Source: Anopheles merus
Taxonomy: Eukaryota; Arthropoda; Insecta; Diptera; Culicidae
Length of the DNA stretch: 64,000 nt
Direction: 5' to 3'
NCBI RefSeq assembly: GCF_017562075.2
Contig: NC_054081.1
Location: forward strand, 8,260,115-8,324,114
A model generated the notes under the pieces. It saw only the letters and a program-made list of their open reading frames with translations. It was not told the DNA's origin and made no database searches. Below, piece by piece: positions 55,750-64,000 of the stretch. The first letter of the stretch is position 1. Every line of letters begins with the position of its first letter. The position numbers were made by a program, and so were the translations under genes.

Positions 55750-57654
55750 GTGGAGGAAAATGGCGAACTTTCCTCGGCAGCCACAATCTGTCGACTGAAA
55801 ATTGCAGATTGTTCTACTAATATGCAATTTCTTATCGATACTGGAGCGGATGTTTCCGTCGTTCCAAAAGGATTAAAATCAGCCAGAGTAAAGCCTTCGT
55901 CTATCCAATTGTTCGCCGCTAATGGAACTGCTATTGAAGTATACGGTGAAGTGTTACTGAAAGTAAACCTCGGCCTCCGTCGTGAATTTGTGTGGTCGTT
56001 TCTCATTGCTGATGTCTCAACGGGTATCATCGGAGCAGATTTTTTACGGAAGTTTGATCTTCTTATTGACTTAAAACGTGGCCGCCTCATAGACAACACT
56101 ACCAATTTAGAGTCACGTGGTTTTCTTACCAGAGATATTGACATTTCGGTGAAAACTTTTTCCGCGGCGTCGCCATTTGTAGATTTACTAACTGAATTTC
56201 CACAAATAACACACCTCGCCCCTATGGGTACAACAACTAAGTCTTCTGTTATGCATAGAATTGAAACGACTGGCCAGCCTGTATATGCTAGACCTCGAAG
56301 ACTTTCACCAGAAAAATTCGAAGCAGCCCGTAACGAATTCGAACTTTTGATGAAATTGGGAATATGTCGTCCATCAAGCAGCAATTGGGCTAGCCCTCTC
56401 CACATGGTCAAGAAAGCAGATGGAACATGGCGACCATGTGGAGACTATCGTGCTCTTAATGCTCAAACTGTTCCGGACCGATATCCGTTGCCGTATCTCC
56501 AGGATTTTACATCAATGTTACAAGGTAAATGCATATTTTCTAAAATTGATCTACAAAAAGCATTTCATCAAGTTCCTATACATCCGGATGATATTCCGAA
56601 AACAGCTATTACGACGCCGTTCGGAATGTACGAATTTTTATTCATGACGTTCGGTTTGCGCAACGCGGCTCAAACCTTTCAGCGATTGATACATGAAGTT
56701 GTGCGTGGCTTAGAGTTTGTGTTCCCTTATGTCGACGACCTTTTTGTAGCGTCCAATTCTCTCGATGAACATAAACAACATCTGAGACAGTTGTTTGAGA
56801 GACTAAATGATCACAATCTGACCATTAATGTAGCTAAATGTGAATTTGGTCGCGATAAGCTCAATTTTTTGGGTCACGCTGTATCTGCTGAAGGAATTCG
56901 CCCATTACCTGATCGTGTACTAGCCATCCAAAACTTTAACCTTCCGTCGACAGTAAAGGAACTTAAACGATTCCTGGCAATAATCAATTTTTATCGAAGG
57001 TTCATTCCTCATGCCATTGAAGCTCAAATTCCATTATTGAACATGATCCCGGGAAATAAACGAAACGACTGCTCTCCTTTGTCCTGGACTGACAACACTC
57101 TTGCAGCTTTCGATCAATGTAAACAACAACTCGCACAAGCCACCTTATTATCTCATCCTGCTAAATCTGCTGAGCTTTCTCTTTGGGTTGATGCCTCAGA
57201 CATTGCCGCTGGTGCTGTATTACATCAAATTGTGGAGGGAAACGTTCAACCCCTGGGATTCTTTTCCAAAAAATTTGATAAAGCGCAGCTGCGGTATAGT
57301 ACTTACGATCGAGAATTATCAGCAATATATTTGGCAGTGCGTCACTTTAAGTATATGCTGGAAGGGCGCAGCTGTCATATTTACACTGATCATAAACCCA
57401 TTATATATGCATTTCGCCAAAAACTCGACAAAGCTTCTGATCGGCAAGCCCGTCAACTAGATTTCATAGGCCAAATAACTACTGACATACGCCACATAAA
57501 TGGTACAGAAAATATCGTCGCCGATCTGCTGTCTCGCATATCAGCTATACACACATTGCCTTCGATGGATTTTGTTGCGCTGGCAAATGATCAAAAAATG
57601 ACGAGGAACTCCGCAAGATATTGCAAGGTACAACTGAATCGTCGCTGCAATTAA
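55750..57654 (+). CDS. pol: Pol of copy A: protease, reverse transcriptase, RNase H
   Basis: The open part is 634 residues. It is in the same register as gag and open from just after the TGA; the ATG at 55750 need not be a real start. Domains in order: aspartic protease (FLIDTGADVSVVP near residue 30); RT with PSSSNWASPLHMVKK, CGDYRALN and the catalytic YVDD (56728-56739); RNase H with LSLWVDASD and TYDRELSAIYLAVRHFKY. The last residues after the A run at 57593-57598 are out of frame, because copy B has one more A there. Enzyme motifs look intact up to that point. Confidence 0.88.
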   Translation: MEENGELSSAATICRLKIADCSTNMQFLIDTGADVSVVPKGLKSARVKPSSIQLFAANGTAIEVYGEVLLKVNLGLRREFVWSFLIADVSTGIIGADFLRKFDLLIDLKRGRLIDNTTNLESRGFLTRDIDISVKTFSAASPFVDLLTEFPQITHLAPMGTTTKSSVMHRIETTGQPVYARPRRLSPEKFEAARNEFELLMKLGICRPSSSNWASPLHMVKKADGTWRPCGDYRALNAQTVPDRYPLPYLQDFTSMLQGKCIFSKIDLQKAFHQVPIHPDDIPKTAITTPFGMYEFLFMTFGLRNAAQTFQRLIHEVVRGLEFVFPYVDDLFVASNSLDEHKQHLRQLFERLNDHNLTINVAKCEFGRDKLNFLGHAVSAEGIRPLPDRVLAIQNFNLPSTVKELKRFLAIINFYRRFIPHAIEAQIPLLNMIPGNKRNDCSPLSWTDNTLAAFDQCKQQLAQATLLSHPAKSAELSLWVDASDIAAGAVLHQIVEGNVQPLGFFSKKFDKAQLRYSTYDRELSAIYLAVRHFKYMLEGRSCHIYTDHKPIIYAFRQKLDKASDRQARQLDFIGQITTDIRHINGTENIVADLLSRISAIHTLPSMDFVALANDQKMTRNSARYCKVQLNRRCN

Positions 57655-58841
57655 AATTAATTGAGATTCCAGGCAGTAACACACAATTATATTGTGATTG
57701 CTCTACTAATCGTATTCGGCCGTATGTCACACCATCATTTCGAAATATTGCGCTGCGAGCGGTACATAATTTATCGCATCCTGGGACACGAAGCACAGCC
57801 AAATTGATGACCGAAAGATTCGTTTGGCCAAATATTCGAAAAGATAGCATTGCCTTTGCGAGAAGTTGTATACAATGCCAACGTTCAAAAATATCAAGGC
57901 ATACTCAATCACCATTATCCCAATACCCTTCTCCAGACGATCGATTTTCCCATATTAACATCGACATAGTTGGTCCTTTTCCAATCAGCAGAGGAAATAG
58001 GTACTGCTTGACTATAATCGATAGATTTACTCGATGGCCAGAGGCTTTACCTATTCCGGACATGACTGCTTCTACAATAGCTGATGCTCTAGTTTCGGGA
58101 TGGATTGCGCGTTTTGGTGTACCGAAATATATTACTTCTGATCAAGGTAGACAATTTGAGTCATCACTCTTCTTGGAATTAAACCGCCTGTTAGGTTCAA
58201 CTCACCTGCGTACAACTGCATACCATCCTCAAAGCAATGGAATCATCGAAAGATTCCATAGAACATTTAAAGCAGCTCTTCTCTGCCACGATAATGAACA
58301 CTGGTGTGAAAATCTCGCAGTGATACTACTTGGCTTAAGAACAACATACAAAGAAGATATTAAAGCATCACCAGCTGAGATGGTTTATGGTACCACACTT
58401 CGTATTCCCTCCGAATTTTTCAACGATATTGGCGAAACAACAAATGAAGCTGAGTTTGTAGCTAATTTACGAAATGCCATGCGATCATTACGCCCCAGAC
58501 AAACCTCATGGCATGGTTCTCGGAATATTTTTATTCCCACCGAACTAAAATCATGTAAATTCGTCTTTATTCGCAATGATTCCATACGACCAACACTTTC
58601 ACCACCGTACGAAGGGCCTTATGAGGTTATGGATCGAACAGAAAAAATCTTCAAGGTCAACGTGAAAGGTCGTACAGTATCTATATCAATAGACCGCCTC
58701 AAACCAGCCCACATCCTACAAGAATCTTCTGCAAGTGTTCCTGCTCCACCTACCAGTTCTTCTGAGTTACCACCGACTAGAACCACTCGTTCAGGCCGAA
58801 GAGTGGTGTTTCCTACCCATCTTCAACAGTACGTATCCTAG
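57621..58841 (+). CDS. Pol of copy A: integrase part
   Basis: 406 residues open, in a frame shifted from the RT/RNase H part. The zinc-binding HHCC region (HNLSHPG, then CIQCQRSK) and the DDE core are present: D in NIDIVGPF, D in ITSDQGRQFE, E in HPQSNGIIERFHR. The C-terminal part is basic and ends before the purine tract. The first ATG (57621) is only where the open frame begins; I infer that the integrase was part of the same polyprotein before the deletion. Confidence 0.88.
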   Translation: MQGTTESSLQLKLIEIPGSNTQLYCDCSTNRIRPYVTPSFRNIALRAVHNLSHPGTRSTAKLMTERFVWPNIRKDSIAFARSCIQCQRSKISRHTQSPLSQYPSPDDRFSHINIDIVGPFPISRGNRYCLTIIDRFTRWPEALPIPDMTASTIADALVSGWIARFGVPKYITSDQGRQFESSLFLELNRLLGSTHLRTTAYHPQSNGIIERFHRTFKAALLCHDNEHWCENLAVILLGLRTTYKEDIKASPAEMVYGTTLRIPSEFFNDIGETTNEAEFVANLRNAMRSLRPRQTSWHGSRNIFIPTELKSCKFVFIRNDSIRPTLSPPYEGPYEVMDRTEKIFKVNVKGRTVSISIDRLKPAHILQESSASVPAPPTSSSELPPTRTTRSGRRVVFPTHLQQYVS

Positions 58842-58844
58842 TCT

Positions 58845-58854
58845 GGAAGGGGAG
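58845..58854 (+). promoter_or_regulatory. Polypurine tract of copy A
   Basis: GGAAGGGGAG just before the 3' LTR, the usual site of plus-strand priming. Confidence 0.8.
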
Positions 58855-58857
58855 TAC

Positions 58858-59022
58858 TGTAGCAGCCCACTGTGCAGTTCGCGTGGCTCGTACGCAGAGT
58901 ACGAGCTGTCATCAAGAGCTGTCAGAATTCCGTGGCGTGAACGACCATTCTGTTTGGCGCCCATTTTGAGAGCAGACCGATTTGGAAAAGTAAAAATAAA
59001 GAAAATTGAACAAAACGCTAAA
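58858..59022 (+). repeat. 3' LTR of copy A
   Basis: 165 bp, identical by eye to the 5' LTR, followed by the TATA duplication. Confidence 0.93.
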
Positions 59023-59026
59023 TATA

Positions 59027-61860
59027 TTTCAACAACAAAACTCCAACACAAGCTAACTTGTGACGAGTCAGCGTTTGTTTACTTTTGCTTTCAGGATGAA
59101 AAAATGGCTGATTTGCAGTGTAGTTTGTATTGACTGTTGACATGATTTGAGAGCAACTAACTGTCAAACTCTCTATAAAAGATTGACTACACCGACTATT
59201 GTCCTCTTTTGAGTGATTTTAATGATGCAGTTGCATTTTATTTAATTGATTCTGTTCATTATATCGTCAAAAACGAGCCAAATAAATCGATTATTGATAT
59301 GTGTGCTAACATACAGGCGCCACTAATAAAAAAAATTGTTAAACAATAATTTAACGTTTGCATACCGTTTGGTTGTATTTTTCTGAAACTGATCATATTT
59401 ATTCACCTTCCTGGCCAGGCAGACAACTGAGCGGAAGCAGGAGTGGCAGCAACAATCAGCGAACAAAAAAACTCATCCGGATTTATATTTAATCAAAAAC
59501 CGGGCCAAAAAAGGAAAGTTTATTAGCATTGGGCGTAGATAGCATTGCTGCACCGATTGTCACCGGGCGCCGATTCGATCCGGCGCCCGAGATTGCAGGG
59601 GAGGGCGTGCGCTGGCTGTTTTCTTTTAATTATCCCAGCCAATACCCGCCAACAAATCTGCTGCTTCCGCTACACTCCAGGACCAGCGTAATTGCCAGCC
59701 GGTACCGGTTGATTAGCAGTGCAGCAATGCGATGGAGCGAGCTCAAAAAAGATTAAAATAAAACTTTAAAAGCAAGGGCACGAGACCGGCGGGGTTGCAA
59801 CCCGAAACGCCGCTTTCGTCACAAGGGGAGTCGCCAGGCTCCAGGATCCTTTGATCTTCGCTTTCCCGCAAGAAGCGTGGGGGATCTGCCGCAGCTGCCG
59901 ACGTCAAACTCGTACTGCTCTGCATTATTCATCAGTTAATTAAGTTGTTTCTCATTTAACTGCCGACCGCAAAGCGTGGTGTGGTGTGCGCCAGAAGCTG
60001 CGAAAGCGAACGCAACGACGCGCATCGGGCGCAGCAAGAAGCATAATCGGGCTGGCGCGTTTGGAGCGGCCGTTGGGGCGGGTTTTCCCTGAGCGGGGGC
60101 TGATCGTCCGCCCAAGGCATAGCAGCCGCCATTGGGAGGATAGCACACATATGGGGGAAAGCCATCAAACGGTACGGTGCATTATCAGCGAGCTTCATCC
60201 GACAGCCGGGGATCGTTTAGCAGTGTTGCGAATGTGTCACTGTACCAAAAAAGGGATAGAGAGAGAAAGAGAGAGAAGGAGAGAGAGAGGAAAGTATAAC
60301 ATAAATAATCGAAACGTGAAACCTAACCGACTGTGATCTCGTCTTCGCGATTCACTTCCTTAGCACATGTGTCGCTGCGCAGCAACCAACAAAGAAGATG
60401 TCCCACCGGAGCGGAAGGGCAGAGGGACACGACAGTAAATCGGGCGTGCTGTCGGTAACTGGGTAGGCGCCCCCTCCTACCCCCTTGTATCCCCCAATGC
60501 TTTTTGATGTATATATCGTTATTTTACGATCGTTTCGCTGGCGTATTTATTGTCCGTTAAATTGCGCTTCGTCATACTGCCGTAAAAGGTCGATGTGCGA
60601 GTGGCGAGCTTGCTGTTTTCCCTTCTTCTGTTCTTGTTTTTTTTTTTTCGCCGGAAGCCGAGGGAGATGTGGGAGGTTCGCGCACGGTTTTGCAATGCAC
60701 ACAGCCGAGCCTCAGATGTGTTTTCTGTTGCCGTTTATTTTTTTTTTCTCGTTGGTCTTCCGCCAGTAAGTGCGTGCGTGAAAAAGGTTGTTTTCCCTCG
60801 ATTGTTGTTTTTTTTTATCGCTAGCTCCCGGGAGAAATGGCGAAGGATGGCGTGTGTTTGCAGTGCAGTGCTGCTGGTACTTGTCTTGTTTGTGGTCGGG
60901 AACTGCCGCTGTCTGCTTTTCTAGTAGGCAAGTGCGGAGCGCCACGCAACAAGTACGCCGGGTTGGAAAGGGGTGGATGGATGCACCGATGTCCTGAACC
61001 GTTGTCTTGAACGAGAGTTCAATAACGCTCAACAAGCAAGTGGTGAAACAATGTTCTAGCTTAAGTGTATTAAAATGATGACCTTTTAGATGCAGATTGC
61101 ATAAATTTTGGCGCTTTCTTATAAAACAAGCTTTAAATATTTTTTTGTCTTAAAATTAATTAAAAAAACACAACTATTTTATCAAAATGTATTCCTTACA
61201 TTACAAGAAACAGTAGAAAAAATCGGTAGAACTCGCTACATTTTAGTTTGGTGCTAAATTAGCCCAAAGTGTATGCTTTCAGCGTTAACTAATCAGAGGA
61301 AATCGGATTGCTTTGTAAGAATACTAAAACATTGTAAGATATAGTTGCATATTTTCAGGCGTTTATATAATAGAGAGCGTTTTGCTGTGATAATGACATA
61401 CATTTAGGCGCTTCTTTAATGATTCAGTTTTTGTTCGCAAAGTGGTAGAGAAAAATCGAATACGTTTTTGTGAAATTTCAATTTGTACTAATCATGTGGT
61501 AATGTGTAATTGTTTAACAAAGTTTGTCTAGTTTTGAATTTCATAGTGTAAACGAACTAATAAATTAAATTCTGAATCATAGTCTGCAGTAAAAACATTT
61601 AATCAGAACGAGGTGTATTCTTATAATTTATTTATTTAAGTTCAACGAACTAACGTATAAATGATAAAAACAATAAAACTATCCTTATCTATATTTCCTG
61701 GTCTACTACGATCCTTATAATAACTTGGTTTTGAACGCTATAATAATAAAGTTTGAATAAACAATAGCACTGTTTTTCTTGAAAGTCTGGTACATAGCTG
61801 ATATAGGTCCGGAGAATACATCAATATTAGCAGCTAGCAACTGAAAAAGCGACCATAAAT
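59027..61860. other. Non-coding stretch without a supportable gene
   Basis: GC-richer block at 59.5-60.5 kb with a GAGA-rich run near 60250-60290, then T runs and AT-rich sequence. No frame shows a domain. The GC-richer block could be regulatory, but nothing specific is identifiable. Confidence 0.45.
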
Positions 61861-61869
61861 GACAGACCG

Positions 61870-62500
61870 AACGTTATTTTCACAGATAGCGCTAATGTTC
61901 CGAAAGCATTAGAGAAAGGATCTATACGAAACCCTTACGTACAATCTATCGAATCATTATCAAAAGACAGGTCAATCAAATTCTGTTGGATACCAGGACA
62001 TAAATACATAAAGGCATCGCAGGAAATGAAGTAGCTGACCGTCTTGCGAATGAAGGGTAGAATAATCAAAGATCATGTAGATGTAGCTATCTCCAGAAGT
62101 GATGCATCCTTGTGGTGGAAAGGATTAATAAATCAGAGCTGGCAAAACATATGGAACAAATCACCCAAAAATCATCCTTAAAAAAATAAAACAAGCACGG
62201 CACTTTGGAACAATGCACTAGATCATAGCGATCAAAGAGTAGTAACAAGAATGAGAATTGGACACACCCGATTTACGCATACCTACAGATCAAAAAATAA
62301 ATCACCTTCAATTTGCCCATTTTGTGGATGTGACACTACGGTAGAACACATTCTAATAGATTGTTTTGGATATTCCGCCGAAAGTAAAAAAAAGACAAAC
62401 TTGGAGAGCATTTGAACATTGTACTTTAAAAAAAAATACAATAAAATTGAAATTCAATTTGTTAAAGGACACTAATCTCTACAAACAAGTGTGGAAAGTA
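61870..62500 (+). pseudogene. 3' part of a non-LTR retrotransposon (RNase H and zinc region)
   Basis: Frames follow the end of a Jockey/I-type ORF2. An RNase H part reads NVIFTDSAN, then SIKFCWIPGH near 61980 and, one frame over, GIAGNEVADRLANEG near 62015-62057. Then come a WWKGLINQSWQNIW stretch, TRMRIGHTRFTHTYRSK and the C-terminal zinc motif CPFCGCDTTVEHILIDC near 62315-62365. Frameshifts show it is dead. The 5' part is absent. Confidence 0.82.
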
Positions 62501-62939
62501 TATGGGTAAATATATATTTATAAAAACATAATTTAAATGAAAAAGCATCAGAATTTACAAACATTTTCGTCTTCCATCCTCATGGTGATAAGAACTCTTG
62601 TATTTTTTTCTTCTTGAGCTTTTTATTGATTTTTTATCCCAAATATTATTCGTAGTTTGTCAATTGTGAATTACGAGAGGTGAATGCTAAAAATCCTCGT
62701 AAAAAATAAAACAATAACAACAACATAGCTAATATAGGTGAGTTACTCGCATGCAATGAACTAGCATTACGAGGCCGTGTCCCTCTCTTTAAAATTACAT
62801 TCTGGTTTATATATGTCCAGGTCAACTAATATTTCTCAAGCAGCAATCTCTTTGATTATTTTTGTTTTTTTTTTTGCTATAAATTTTGCCTGTCCGACTT
62901 GGCGTTTAAGCGATTCAAATCTTAAAAGAGAGATTTCAA

Positions 62940-63185
62940 GGTATGAGGGCATATGTTCCTGATTCAGCCACGTTACGAAGAGCTAATCTACGCTGTATCG
63001 ATTCAATCCTACTAAGCCAAAGATCTGTACAAGGCGTCCAAGCCACTGAATTACATTCGGCAATGGAACGAACAAGAGAGCAATAAATAACAAACTAAGC
63101 CACATAGGATGGCTGCAATTTGTTGCATTGCGAATAACGAAACCTGATACTTGTTTGGCTTTGTTAATTATAGCTGTCAAATGCC
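62940..63185 (-). pseudogene. Non-LTR retrotransposon RT C-terminal fragment
   Basis: On the minus strand: AIINKAKQVSGFVIRNATNCSHP, then SLLFIALLFV and, in another frame, SIQRRLA-like residues. This is the characteristic region after the RT domain (INKA, LGFVIRN, ALVRS). Short, frameshifted, and opposite in strand to the fragment at 61870-62500. Confidence 0.75.
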
Positions 63186-63296
63186 ATTAACATTAACCTC
63201 ACGAGGAAGCAAGAACGCAAGCTAATAGAGTATTAACCGAGTTGTTTTGTGAGGTAAATTGCATAAATAAAGGCGCTCTTTTTTATGGAAAACGTT

Positions 63297-63371
63297 TATC
63301 TTCAAGCTCTTAATTTGTTTCTCTACTACGGTTTATCTTCAAGCTCTTAATTTGTTTCTCTACTACGGTTT
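63297..63371 (+). repeat. 37-bp tandem duplication
   Basis: The unit ttcaagctcttaatttgttt and following ctctactacggtttatc starts at 63301 and again at 63338, with no visible difference over the shared part. It looks recent. Confidence 0.85.
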
Positions 63372-64000
63372 CATGTGTTTATTAAACAAGTAGATTAAAC
63401 TCAGCCGTATCTACGCGTCCCGAAAAGCGTCCTCAAGCTGTACGCGGAGCAAAACCAGCAGAGGAGAGAGCCCGATTTGCGCCGTACCTTCCATTACAGC
63501 GCCATTATTTGCCGTTTCTTAAACGGCAAGTACATGTCAACAACCACGACAACCCCGTGCTGGTCGTACCTGTTGGCACAAGTAATAAAGCAACGGCGGC
63601 CGCTTGATAACGCGAGCCAAACGGGGAACCACTCGTTTTTATTGGAGAGGGGCGTTCGCGACCAGAAAGCCAAAAACAAACCGAGAGGAATGTGAGCTAA
63701 TTTTCTAAATAGCTTCTTCTCTCGCTCTCTCTCTCACTCTTTCTCACACACTAGATTACACTAACTCGTTTCGTTTACAAAACCGGCAATCCAATTCAGA
63801 CCACTTGAACTCCGGGCGCAAACACGCAAAGGTAAACAAACGTGCACCCCTGCTCGCAAGCCAGCAACCGTTTGCGTTTGGCTTTACCTCTCTCCAACCC
63901 ATACGCTATCCCTTTCACGCACAAGAGCCCTGTACGTCCCTTTCGCTCTCTCTCTCTCTCTGTCGCTCTCTGTCGCTCGCTTAAACACACGGCGTTTGCA
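63372..64000. other. Non-coding right end of the window
   Basis: Contains TC-rich runs near 63720-63740 and 63945-63970. No gene is supported. Confidence 0.45.

Larger units (their letters stand above)
54634..59022 (+). mobile_element. Ty3/gypsy retrotransposon (CsRn1 type), copy A, nearly intact
   Basis: 4389 bp, flanked by TATA on both sides (54630-54633 and 59023-59026). It has two LTRs of 165 bp identical by eye, a tRNA-Trp primer site, gag, pol and a purine tract. There is no envelope gene. CsRn1-clade assignment rests on two independent hallmarks: the CHCC-type Gag zinc motif (CWYHRTYGSNARVCRAPC) and a primer site complementary to tRNA-Trp. Two breaks are visible: an in-frame TGA between gag and pol (55729-55731) and a missing A between RNase H and integrase (57593-57598), judged by comparison with copy B. 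Confidence 0.93.

Noticed and set aside
57593..57660. Programmed frameshift between RNase H and integrase
   Set aside because: Copy B has one more A and keeps one frame at this point, so a deletion or sequencing error explains it more simply.
54634..59022. Envelope gene that would make the element an endogenous retrovirus
   Set aside because: Only the purine tract and LTR follow integrase; there is no room for a third gene.

Overview
The window is eukaryotic and insect-like, most probably from an Anopheles mosquito. Six protein-coding genes with GC-rich coding exons sit in AT-rich non-coding DNA. Most introns are short with canonical GT/AG ends, microsatellites are frequent, and transposon remnants lie between and inside the genes. 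No bacterial features (operons, CRISPR arrays, Shine-Dalgarno sites) are present. The species call is an inference from the overall character of the sequence and its transposons; no single marker proves it.

Layout, left to right. 1-2.9 kb: non-coding. 2.89-3.80 kb: a non-autonomous hAT-like element with a perfect 8-bp target duplication. 3.93-4.97 kb (-): a KCTD9-like BTB/pentapeptide protein, two exons. 5.4-7.6 kb: a nest of repeats, including a 133-bp tandem array split by a 587-bp MITE. 8.06-9.33 kb (+): WDR18, one exon, convergent with NUP43 (9.62-10.83 kb, -, three exons). 10.97-13.4 kb: two more TIR elements, one with a nested MITE. 14.26-17.99 kb (+): a secreted family-1 glycoside hydrolase whose first intron is almost wholly a transposon. 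18.5-19.35 kb: a dead Tc1-like transposase. 20.29-20.98 kb (-): an SRA1-like protein. 22.0-22.8 kb: a third copy of the 587-bp MITE. 24.27-33.10 kb (+): an INPP5F/SAC2 inositide phosphatase, with a pair of tandem homologous exons, a hAT element in intron 3, and a 12-bp minisatellite with an inverted segment between the paired exons.

33.1-64 kb holds no cellular gene that I can support. It has non-LTR retrotransposon fragments (35.3-37.5 and 61.9-63.2 kb) and two copies of one Ty3/gypsy element of the CsRn1 type in opposite orientation (44.66-49.01 kb, -; 54.63-59.02 kb, +). Between them lie an assembly gap of 100 N and a 10-bp-period minisatellite. The rest is non-coding DNA with microsatellites. 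The right-hand Ty3/gypsy copy has identical 165-bp LTRs and is recent. The left-hand copy lies beside the gap and differs mainly by single-base deletions, which looks more like poor sequence than biological decay.

The genes do not form one pathway. They are unrelated housekeeping functions (ribosome biogenesis, nuclear pore, phosphoinositide turnover) plus a secreted glycosidase. The most informative signals are the duplicated, phase-matched exon pair in the SAC2 gene, and a set of TIR elements whose boundaries and target duplications can be read directly, in two cases against an unoccupied version of the same site.
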